A DNA stretch of 64,000 bases from Chiua virens (lineage: Eukaryota; Basidiomycota; Agaricomycetes; Boletales; Boletaceae). Under the pieces are notes generated by a model, which was given only the letters and a program-made list of their open reading frames with translations, had not been told where the DNA came from and searched no databases. Position 1 is the stretch's first letter. Every line of letters starts with the position of its first letter. Position numbers and translations under genes: made by a program. Of this stretch, positions 9,900 to 21,200 are shown piece after piece. Location of the stretch: the NCBI GenBank assembly GCA_019787685.1, contig JAHNUO010000016.1, forward strand, positions 248,001-312,000. Direction: 5' to 3'.

Positions 9900-12800
9900 A
9901 CAGTTAGTTGCTAGCATCAGACCATCTTATGAGATAGTTGTCGGGGAATCGTTGACTATGCTCTCAAGTGCCGAGCGTATGAACAGATTGAATGAATAGT
10001 GAACGTTTGAACCCTACTAGGCAAATATTAGATAAAACATACACGTACCCGTATCGTTTCTGGAGGAACAAAGGTACGAGTTTTCTGGTTGGTCGGTGGT
10101 CAGCGGTCAGCGGTCGTCGTCGTCGTCGTCGTCGTCGTCTTATGTTCAAGAAGAACTGGAAAACATGTAAACAGACGTTAAAAAATACTTCTTTCGGGCT
10201 GTTCGCGTCTCAGGAAAGGAGAGGCGTGGATAGACCGCTTCTGGGAGTTGGGTGGCGAGCAGAATCAGCAGATAGTTCCTGACCCTAAGTTGTGAGCACG
10301 TGACCAGGTGAAGGGAAGTCTGACCGGTGGACCGGGGATGAGACCGACCGACCGAAGCACAGAAGGCACATCCGAAGCGAAACATCCGACTATATTGTTT
10401 GCATGTGGGGCGAAAAGGATACTGCGAACCACAGCCGACGAGTGAGATCCGAAAGCGCCGAGGCTTCGCTTTTGTATTTGCCCCGTTGACCGGGCCCCGA
10501 AAATCACGAACCTAACCTCATTACCGTGAGAGCAGTTGCTCTCTTTGGATAATGATCATCATGCTTGAGAGAGAGATGCCAGCTGCGTTACGTCGCAGTT
10601 GTACTATTACAGTTGGCGTTGTGGGCGACAGTGCCAGGTAACACTCAACGAAGGAAAACGAACGACAGCGGAGAATGGTCTAGTCAAGAAGCGGATACGA
10701 CAGGCAAAGTCCTTCATTTTTCAGCTTCGTAGTTCAGCGCGTGGCGCGTGATATGCCACTGATATCCCCGGGCTCCAGTTCTTTGGCAGCGTTTTTATCC
10801 CCTTACATCCTGTGTGTACATCCGCACGTTCTTTTCTTTGGTCATGCCAGTGTTAAGCATCCTAATGGTCGGTTTGAAGTGATCTTGCTCTCAGGCTCCA
10901 TGACCCCAGGCAACCGGAACCAAAGATGAAGTGTTTGAACTTTCCGGGATTCCAGGTGTGTACGATTGACGTTTTCTGGTTACAATTATGTACGCACTCT
11001 GTGAGCGTGACTCGCTGTCCAATTTGAAGCTCATCTCAGAAACAACTACAAAAAATCGCACGACTTGCATCGCGGCTCTCGTCCTCGTTAGATCCAATTG
11101 TCCTCAAATTGATTTCTCCATAGCAACACATAGCACGGTCAAAATCCTAAAAGACTCAAACCGTACCTTGCGTTTCATTTCTGTGTGCCCCTTCATTTCC
11201 CGTGTACACTGTCTACCGAATCGACAAACTCTCACCTGGCAACTGCGAATAATACTACATGAAAGTAGAAGCTGCATTGCCTGAGCGAGACCGCATCGCC
11301 GACCCGAATCTTAACCAAGCTCCTTCCATTACGGCGTTTCGCCACAGCCTCTCAGGCTGTTTCACCCATCCACGCGCCGACTGCAGCATCATGTAAGTAA
11401 CATATATATATTCAATTATTACTAGAATAGGCAAAAAAAAACAAGTGGGTCACGGTGGAGCAAACAACAATTTACGGTGGCATTGACTGCAGCTCATAGA
11501 TTTATTGTTGAAATGATCAATTGATCAAAAGTTCGACGTACTTGCCAGTCACGGTGAAGGCTATTCCGAGCTAGTCTCCAATACCGGTCTGCCAGTGACC
11601 AATATGATACATTGGTATGATACCATGTGTGTAGTGTAAGGTTCTGGCGGATGTAGTCATAATATTATCATTTATGTATTGATCCGTCATCTCGGGGTGT
11701 GGTAATGTCACCGTCTTGGCCCGCCGACGCCAGTCAAGAATCGGACGGCCTTCAAGTTGGCTCGGCCGACTGCGAACTGCCTCGGGGATTGATTTTCACC
11801 GATCTGCCCCGAGTAAAATTTTAATATTGGTGATTTCACTTCAAGTTGTTATCCGACAAATGCACCTTGGCCAGACTGCCTCAAGTTCAAGCCACGGAAG
11901 CTTTCATGTTCAAGCAATGTATGAAACTGAATCAAGCTCTGGGATTCACGTCGCGAGCCGTCACGGAAAGATTCGGCCTGGTTCTGAGACACCTTGTCAA
12001 GGATTGTTAGTGCACGGCACGAATTATGGTACCATCAGCCGAGACGATGATGTAATTATCAAAAATGAAGAAAGCCTTAGAGAGGTCGGTAGGGTTCCGC
12101 ACGGGTACGGGTATGGTGTCGAGGAGCCATACCTGCGTGTACACCGTACCAGTATACCACGGTAAACGGTGTTCTGCTGGTAAGACTTGGTCCTCGGGGT
12201 GAGTCGGGAATGTCGAGATCAGGCTCGGAGATCTTACTCGATTAGCAACCCAGACTTCGAACAGAGTGTACTAGATGTCATAGGTAGTCACTTCGGAGAC
12301 AAACTTTTGGTTGAATACAATAATATTAATGTATCGGGGAACCTATCAGTCTAATCTCCATGGAGCGGCCAGGTATAAAGCATAACACGGCGGTAGTAGA
12401 GTGCGTCACGACAACCGTGACCGCACGTCATTACTCTCGTCTTAGGCTCCCCTCCACGGTCCCGTCTCGTGCCACGATGGAGATCAAATTCGCTGGGCGA
12501 CATCACATATATTTCAGTGGCACTTTCTTTGGGCCTTGCTTCACATTATATTGAATGTACTTACAGACCCACAGCTTGAATGTGAAGCTTTCGTGGAAGA
12601 CACGACATCGTCTTCATGACGTTTCCGATGCTCTCCGTTGACATTCTGCACATCCGATCGCGCGTTCCGACGACGTCGGCACGGGTAACCTGCGGTGAGC
12701 AATTGATCGATTGCTTTATCATCTATTTCAGGCAAGTTGGCATCGTGGGAAAACTATATCCAAAAACACACCCCAATTTGCGTCGTTTCGCATAGGGGGT

Positions 12801-13643
12801 TCTTGTATGTACATTCTCTCTTGACAAGAACTCTCGTCATCACGCGTTACATCGAGACAGGCTGGCAGGAGGGCTCGAGGTGAGGACGAGGAAGTGCAGT
12901 GTACCCAGCAAACAGCCCCACAAGCATCCCAGGTCCCTCAGAAGCCGAGAGCGAAACAAGCGCACCAAATCAAGATGCAGGTCGGCTCAAGGGGGAGGGA
13001 AAGTAGCAGACGAAGTGCAAATGTAAATGTATCAGAAGCAACTGGTCTGTGGTCCTCACCCTTCAATAGGTGGACGCGGGTTTGTGAGTCATATGCTCAA
13101 TAATTTAGTCTCAACCATGTCATTAGTACTACCTCAAGTAATGTTGATGACTTTTGTGGCTCCATCTCATTTGCGGTTTTATGTTTTATCTGAGTATCTC
13201 TTATCTATCCCTTCATCTCTCCATTCTTGCTGAATCATCCAAGCCCCTGCGAGCTACACCCCGTTCTTCACAGAGTGTTTCAACTTGCTAGGTATGGTAC
13301 TAGTCTTTCACTCCGCCTCGGAGATCGCCTCGGAGACCGGAAGCAAATAATGTTTGTGACCGCTGCGCTGACTCGGGAGCTTCATCTCGTCCGCGGTACT
13401 ATCTCGGATCTTACTTATCCTTCACCTCTCCAAGTCCGTCCGTGCGAACTGTACTCCGTGCAAGTTTCAACTGATTGTTTCCATTTTTCAGGCATGACAG
13501 ATTTCAATAGTCACTGAGTCGTGTAACATGTTGTCTGAAGTTCGAAAATCATCCATTCTTTTATAAGCTCCGGCGAGCTATAAATGCGTTCCTCTCCCTT
13601 CCATGCTTTCAGCAGCAGCCTTCCCAACCTTTCAATTTTTGCC
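9900..13643. other. Long stretch without a supported gene
   Basis: About 3.7 kb with no motif-bearing frame. It contains a trinucleotide repeat (10113-10139) and a stretch near 10700-11050 that resembles 8095-8900 in layout and short words, possibly a second decayed copy. The plus-strand 149-codon frame at 11716-12165 has no recognisable features and AT-rich, repeat-like neighbours. A TATAAA box near 13577 belongs to the next gene. Confidence 0.4.
10113..10139 (+). repeat. (GTC)n microsatellite
   Basis: Nine tandem GTC units are visible, preceded by two copies of a CAGCGGT-like unit. A simple sequence repeat with no evident coding role. Confidence 0.85.
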
Positions 13644-14222
13644 ATGATATCCAAGCTTTTCTTTTCTTTACTGGCACTTGTGGTTACAGTACCACTTCAG
13701 GTTTGCCAGGCTCAGATAGCGTATAATTCACAAACACTGGAATTCCAATTCAACTTGTATTCTGAAAACCCGACTCATGATCCCACCAATCCCGAGAATT
13801 GGAAACCGGGAGGCTGGTGGCAAATTGGATGGTATGTAAACGCATTCTTGTGTGATCCACCTCCTCAGACTGCCTGCTTTACAGGTCGATTGTGGATCCC
13901 AACGCGCCCACCTTCGACTTGAAGCTCGGGTGGGTTAACCCAGATGAGGGGAACTTCGTCTGGAGTAAGTCTGTCACCCAGGTTACTTCCATCACCATTG
14001 AGCAAGCATGTAGCGGAAATCTTGGCTGTCAATTTGATGGTTTCAGAAACAAGTGTATTCTTCCCGATCCCCAAAAACGTCCATGTTCCCTACACATACC
14101 AGCTAGTCGGTGAGTCTATGCGTCCTACAGCAGTATTATTGCTCTATTAACCTTACTCGCAAGCGGATTTTAAAGGCGCAGCGGTGAATGCTGTTAGTCA
14201 AGCGTTCGAATTGACACCTTGA
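13644..14222 (+). CDS. Small secreted protein, 129 aa
   Basis: I do not recognise a family. Four exons (13644-13831, 13885-13964, 14047-14109, 14164-14222) give 129 codons with all phases matching. The protein starts MISKLFFSLLALVVTVPLQV, a clear signal peptide with likely cleavage after CQAQ. The mature part is rich in Trp, Pro and Asn (ENWKPGGWWQIGW, GWVNPDEGNFVW) and ends SVFFPIPKNVHVPYTYQLVA then DFKGAAVNAVSQAFELTP. A TATAAA at about 13577 lies 67 bp before the chosen ATG; the in-frame ATG at 13584 is too close to that box to be the likely start. The last two introns could be retained in other models. A secreted role outside the cell is likely; anything more specific is not supported. Confidence 0.6.
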
Positions 14223-14901
14223 ACTTGGCACTAGATAGTATTTGCGATTTCTAACATCTTCAAGTTCCGTTTTCTTGTGTAGTGTACATCACTATGAGTA
14301 TTTTCACTGCTTGTAGGCTAAGGCAATTGGTGGAATCTGTATCGTGATAAGACTATTAGTAATAAACTTGGACCCAGTTTACTAGTAACAGCCGGCGCAG
14401 CTGGTTTTAAAGTTGAAGTGACAGGACAATCATTGATTGACTTGTCGAAGATTCAAGTAACAAGTTCAAGGTTGTTCTGGGCACCGTTGCAATATTTATC
14501 AGTCCCACTGATAACGCAGTGGCCGCGCCATCTTGAATTTGGTATTAAAGACATTAGAGGCAAGGGAAAACTTTTCATTTCGCGGTGACATGAATCAAAA
14601 AACCGACTTGGCTTTCACACTGGTCAGACGTCGCGGTATAATTTCACTGGGCAGTCACAAATTCCAACGGTGGTCAACCATCGTACATCAGTAGTAGGTC
14701 TAGACATCTCCGACGGTTCATGAACCTGGAAATTCGCGTGTTTGGTTCGAATACATAATACATACATGTTACACAAGACTCGTGTCAACGAGCCAATGCA
14801 GGACCAATGGCCGTGACACAGTATCAACGCACTTTGCGCGATTTCTGGAATAATAATAATTCAAGTTTAAGCGCATGGTGGAAACGTATATCAGCAAACC
14901 A
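14223..14901. other. Intergenic region, nothing recognised
   Basis: AT-rich sequence between the convergent small secreted protein gene and the membrane protein gene. No coding or RNA feature is visible. Confidence 0.5.
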
Positions 14902-16340
14902 TTACACCTTCACGTCGTTGGAAAGGTCTGGAAATGTAGAGGATATATTGTGAAGCTCTACGTCGGCCTCCATACCCGGTCGTTGGACTAGCCTGACCCG
15001 AGATACCACATCAGTGTTGAGAGTGCTCTCTTCCGTCCCGAATTTCTCGGAAGCAACAGTGCCCCGATAGAGGCCGGCCCTGACCACGATCAAAAGTGGT
15101 GTCAAGACCTGGTGAAAGGGACGGGATCAGCCGAGAGGTAAATGTTAAAGTGTGACCTTGACATACAGCCAGCTGTGATGCAACATCAAGTGATGGAATC
15201 GCATACGGGAAGGGACTTCCATTCTCAGATCTATACAGAGCCAGCATAACGACCGTCGCGCTGGAAAAAATGGCACCTGATTCAACAATGACGTATATAG
15301 AATACGAATAAGGGTTGCCGGGGGAGTGAGTAACGCGGAAGGCAGCAACGTTGCGACCCAACCACCACAGCCGTGCAGCAATAGTCAATGTGACGGCGAC
15401 ATTGACGACCAGGTCCAACGACCATGAGCTTACAGTCAGGGGAACGAGTGTAGACAAGTCGGTAGTCGGGATCGCGAACAAAATGGCATCCGCATAAGCT
15501 GCGGCTGGTGAGGAAGTTCGTAAGCTGTCGAAATATAAAATAGTCAACAAACCGATGCAAGCCAGGTCCATGAGTATCTGAACCATACAAACCTCAATCA
15601 AACATAAATTGGAATGATTCCACAACACAATTTGCTTACAAAGGGTATGGGGATCCTCCAGTCGCGGTTGAAAACGACATAAAGACGCCAGATCTGGCCA
15701 GTTCGTTCAGACTCGAGCTACGACGACTCTGTCAAGTTCGTACTCACCAAAACAATATCTTGCACAAATGTCTTTCTCCATGCGTCAGTTTAAAGTCTCA
15801 ATACACGGGAGTTCTCTCGTACCAGATTAACGTAAACTATATCCTTCAGTGTGCGCATGGGAAGCGTGTAGGCAGCGAAATACAACGTGGCATAATCTTG
15901 CACTCCTGGAGGGACATAAACAAATGCTTCTAAAAGTTGTCTCAAGGATGCTGCAGTATAGATAGTGGCCAGCACGAAGAGCATGGTGGAGGTTGAGACG
16001 AGAATCCTGATAAGACGAGATAGGTCACAAGCCAGCAACGCACGATAACTAAACCTACCATCGGCTGCCAGAGGAAATGCTTCCTATTCTCGACATGAGC
16101 AAGTACATGCATATCCCATATACCATACAGCTGGACGATTGATCACTTGGTTCAATTTGTCCACATTATTGGACCACGAGGAACGTACTTCATGCCTGGA
16201 TTTCCATCGCGGCGATCGCGAGGTTCAGCTACGATCAAAAACAAATGTTTCCAACACGTACCATATAGAACGGTCTCCATCCAGATGGAGATCAACGATA
16301 TCTCACCCATCGGGGGGAGGGTATCGATGGCGGTCGCCAT
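14902..16340 (-). CDS. Multi-pass (about seven-segment) membrane protein of unknown function
   Basis: The frame from 16340 opens MATAIDTLPPMGEISLISIW and METVLYG. Later exons give hydrophobic segments: VSTSTMLFVLATIYTAASLR (near 15980), TFVQDIVL then IWRLYVVFNRDWRIPIPF (15790-15640), VQILMDLACIGLLTILYF (near 15570), SLDLVVNVAVTLTIAARLWW (near 15390), IYVIVESGAIFSSATVVMLA (near 15280) and VLTPLLIVVRAGL (near 15090). The cytoplasmic tail ends DLSNDVKV. This is a common agaricomycete orphan family with GPCR-like topology but no known ligand. The exon between 16150 and 16070, including HVENRKHFLW, does not join perfectly to the next exon with standard GT/AG sites, so either an unusual splice site or a frameshift exists there. 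Confidence 0.7.
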
Positions 16341-18237
16341 TTTGCTCAAGGTGTCGCTGCGAGAATACCGCGCATGTCTCAGGCCCGTGTTTAATACCTG
16401 TGAGCGCCGGCGCAGACACAGTCATGACGGAATTAGCCGCAAAAAAATATGAGATCCACACTGCTTTTCATGGATAACAAAGGAGCAGAGGGTCACCGCC
16501 GCAGATAGATAAAGCTCCCACATGGTCACACCACGCGACATCTGACCTGTTTTTGTACACTGGTCCTGTGATTTTCAAATCTATATCAAGGGTGATCCGA
16601 TGATGGGGGTGAAAAGGACAGACAGACCAGTGCTGGTCACATGTTGACAGAATACGCCATCGTCCGAGACCGAACAGGTTAGAAAAATATTTTCCTTCGC
16701 AGAGATCAATGCATGATGCTAGCTAAGTGACAAGCCAACTTAGTGGTTTTACTCAAGCTTCTTGAGTCAGAATGTTGAAGCGCAAAAACAAGTTTACTCA
16801 CGCATGGACTCAGAATACCCGAGAAAATGAATTTCCCACAGTCATTCTCACTGTTGAAGCTTTGAAGTACCACGACCGTCTGGCGACCATCTGATCAACA
16901 ATAACCCCGGGAATGATTATTGAGAGTTTGATTGCGACTCACTCCCAGCTCTAGCCCAAAGAGTGAGCACTTGAGTAGTGATGGTAGTTGTATTCTAACA
17001 ATTTGCCTAGGATGAAAGATATCAATGGACACCATGGACAAGAGTAGGAATCATAGCATGATAGATGACCGCGGACAGAGGCCATGCGGTAGCAGTCATC
17101 CCGGGCCCTGGTCAACCGGTCACAGCCTGAACTCATCAGTTTCGGCGCCCGGAACACGACGGCGGCATTGACATTCCACTTCAGAGCATCGCCCCGCGGT
17201 TCAAATGTTCGGACCCGTTGAACGCCAGCAGCTCGAGTACAGGCTCTCCCTCCTGGAAACCCCATCCATCATGATGGTACTGTCCCCTTATTTGATAACT
17301 TTCACGCCCATGTGACGAGGAGTTTCACGTTTCCCATCGTTACATGGTCCCACACGACCTCAGAGAGCAGCGTATTTCCAGATGACGATCCAGCTCATAC
17401 TGGTACTAGTCCACCGATAGTCACACGAATAGTCCGATGAAATTCTGGTAGCCTCGTCGGTCATCGATCCATCATGCCGATCAACTACGCGTGATCGGTG
17501 ACTCCGAGTGACCGAGTCGCAGCGCTCCCACCTGCGGTTGTAGGAGGGCGCTTTGACAGCGCATCCGTGCATAACGGGGAACTTTCTTGATCGCGTTGTG
17601 CTCACATTCCGAGCGGGGTTCGCGTGCGCTCAAACACCTTTTTGCTCCGCTTCGAGCGCGTCTCTGAATGTTTCCGTTCGCAACGCTCCGCCTCGTTAAC
17701 GCGACCATCAACGTTTCTGTGACATCGAGAGCGTTCCAAGATAAGTTGGTCGCGCTGCAGTTGTTTGATATCTCCAAACTCGTCTACCATCTGAAACGCC
17801 AAGGAGCCACTTGATTATTTTTTTGACAGATCGTGCCGTCCGCTTGAAAGCCTGTGTGACCATCGGTGTTGAAGCTGGGATGGCTCGGCATCTGAACGCA
17901 GATGTTAAACGCTCCGAGACTCGGATGCCAGACTTTGCGCGACTCCTCCGCTGGACAGCCTAGACTAGACTAGTTGAACGCATTTTCAAGGATACGGCGA
18001 AGTTATTATATTAGAGGATTGTCCGAGGTTGACGCGGACCAGAGACCTGATACTCCACCACAGATTCAACCAATCGCCAAAGTGATCGAACACAGGACCA
18101 TTCATATATGTATCGTAGGTGGGCGAGAGATGGCTGTGGACGCGCCCCAGACTCATTTACAATAATCCTACGACATCGATCATACTCCGGCTCGCAGCAA
18201 CATCCCCTCAAGTTAGGTCCCACATCACATCACCTCG
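16341..18237. other. Stretch without a supported gene
   Basis: About 1.9 kb between two minus-strand genes. A 60-codon minus frame from 17790 down to 17602 (starting MVDEFGDIKQLQRDQL) is Arg/Glu-rich with plausible codons, but it has no recognisable domain or neighbouring exons. Otherwise nothing stands out. Confidence 0.4.
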
Positions 18238-21200
18238 TCATTGCATCCCAGCAGCGCCTATCAGCCGCGACAACGCCACCATGTGGGCTTCACAGATTGC
18301 CGAAAAGTAAAACTCGTGCTCTGAGTTATGCGGTTGGATCAGATTGTGTGCAATCTCGTGTGCGAGCGTAAAGAACCTGGATGGAACACATCAGTCATCC
18401 CAGTCCGCGAACCATAGTCACACGAACCAAGATATCTGCGCCTGCTGTTGATCTCCGTTCTTGACGGCTTGGTCGTCTGTGGACAGCACGCTCTCAGTCC
18501 TTATCCACAACGAAACACCAAAACGCGACTCACGCCATGCCTCGAAATAACGCAGGTTGAGGAATATACTTCCATTCCTGTTGAACGCGATTAGTCCCCC
18601 AGCCATATCATAAAACACATGCATCGAGGTCATGGGAAGGTTGTATATCTGAGCGAGCGGTGTGACGATGTGTATGAAACGCGCGAGCGGATCGCGCATG
18701 CGCGTTATAAACGTCTCGCTGTCAGGAATATCTATTCAATGCGGTTCAGTTGCGCTGTCATCCTCGTGTCAACTAAGCTTGCCCTTACCTTTGGTGACAA
18801 AGATCCTCACGTCGGCCATTTTCCCTAGTCAGACGATCAGTCACCCATCTCGAGGCATGAACTATCGAACTACCGAGGAACTCCAGATTGCCGATCTGGC
18901 CAGACACGTCACAATATCCTTCGTTCAACGATTCATTGACGATCTCCATTCGCTTGCGGTTGTGGAGTAGCGTTCCTTCTTCAGACTTGCAAGCCTTGAT
19001 CGCCATGTCCACGTTAGCACCTGACACGAGAAACACATCAGTTCACACCGAACGGGACCACGTATAAATCACCCACGTATGTTGCTTTGAGGTGTCACAC
19101 GTCGCGTCGTCCTGTCATACAAGCATCAACGAAAACACCCACTCAAGACGCAATGCTGGCATACTGTGGAGACGAGACTCTAGACGACTCCAAAGACGAC
19201 GATGGCACATGAGATACGAGCTTGCGTCGCAAGTTTTGGAACGTATTGCCAAAAGGGTAAGCATTGTTGGTGGGCTCGGGAGTTGAAGGGGGAGTCGATG
19301 CACGTGAGATCATATCGTTCGGAGACTGCTCTGGAAGGCTGGGCGTCGGAACCCGGGTAGGTTCCCAAAAACTGGAGTCCTCTAGTCCTATGTAACGGCT
19401 TTGCCTCGCCTCTTCCGCTAGCTTCCTGTCTTGCTGCTGTTGTTTGAGGATCTTGTCGACTAAAAGACGATATAGATCAGTCAAGTGAACACACAAGGAC
19501 TCAATACCGACCGTTATAGCCTCTTCGCTTCAACGCCTTCAGATCGGTCGAAAGAATCGTCATAAACAGCAGCGCATCGTTGACCTTGGCCTTCTCGAAC
19601 AAGTAGCCGACACAGAGATGTCGCAACTCTAATTACGCAGTTCAGGCTCGGGATAAATCAATGGACGAGGAACGGCAACAACGCACTCATACATGTCCAC
19701 CTGCGCACTATTGGAAAGCCACAGCTCGATCGGACCCATACCGACACGCTTCGCCGCTGCTGATGCGTCCAGCGTCCGCGTCGTCTTGCCATGTCCGACG
19801 TCGAGCGTTTTGGAAACGACCAACTTGGCAAACACTTTGACCTTGAAGTTGCTCGTTCCGGATAGCCACGAAAGTGATACCTTGGTGCGGGCGTGGGTAT
19901 GTTCGTGAAGGAACAAGGGCAATCTTTCGAGTACCAGAGTCCGGACGGCGGTCGCTGTCTTTGTGTCTGATATTTCGTTCAAGACTTTGTACTCCTCTCG
20001 AACGACGGTACTCAAACGTCGACATCCGAGCGACGTATAAAAGCCTGTCAACAACATATTCAGTCGACCTATGTCTCCCAATTTAAACGAATGTTCGCAT
20101 ACTCTCCAAGAGATCCTCTTGTGGCGCAGCAAAGATCGAGTCGCTAAACAGCTGGTACGCATTCGTATCGTCGGCAATGACAACCTCACTAGGTTTCCGG
20201 AGATCATGCAGATCTTCCCACCCCTCTTCGTCCCATTCCCCAAGCGGCATTTTCTCCATGAGCGCCTTTGACGCCTTCTGACGGCGCATACCAAGCAAAA
20301 TGGGTGACACCTTCATCTTGTTCATCGTGCCTGTACCGATAGCATGCATATTGACAGCCAGATTGCGCAATTCTGCCAAAAAACTATAAAAGATTCGACT
20401 AAGCGGGTGATCAGTAAGAGTGACGATACGACAAACCTGTCGTATCCCCCAGATAGATTGTAGAATTTTCTAGGGTCCGAAATCAAGACCTCTGCCACCT
20501 CGTTGATGGAAGGCTCGTTCTTCGAGCCGCATGCGCTCAAAAACCTGTTTGCGGTAGGTCCAAAATCGACGAAGACAAATAATTTCGAGTGGAAACTGCC
20601 CTTGGATCCGTCACCCAGGTAACATTGCGTCGGCGTGAGCCATCGCAATGGTTGAGCGCCCGAACCCTTTGAGGGAACGATCGGGAGCGTTGAGAGTAGT
20701 GTCAATTGGGGCTGAGTAAAATCTGTCGGAGCCGTGTGAGATGGGGCCATAATACAGGAGAACACTGACTCGAAATGCGCTGGGACAAAATCTCGAACCA
20801 TTGCCGTGCAGTCGCTTCGTTGGGCGGTGGCGTCTTCTCCAGCAAGGCGAGGAGCATCGAGGTGGGAGGGTGAAGCTGTACGCCGAGTTTATTGATGGCG
20901 GCATCCCGACAATTGTCTTGGACGACTGAGAACCCGAGAACCTTCCATTGCGACCCAGAGAAGACCTGCATTCGCGAAAACGGCCATGTCAACAATGACG
21001 AAGCGTTACTAGAAAGGCATGCTACCTCTGCCGGTTTTCCTAAATGAGGACCATCCTCTCCTTCCGAAGGAATAAATGCAATGTGTCCAAAGTTGTCAGG
21101 GTTATATTCAGGGTATTTCGACGGGATGCTATCACACAAGTACTTGAAGGCGATCGTGCAGATACTGGCGTCCGAAGACGCACACAAAGCCACCGCAGTC

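Noticed and set aside
11716..12165. 149-codon plus-strand frame
   Set aside because: No motif, no splice context, low-complexity composition and no coding-like neighbours; likely chance.
17602..17790. Arg/Glu-rich short minus frame
   Set aside because: Codons look acceptable, but at about 60 residues with no family, signal or neighbouring exons it cannot be told from chance.
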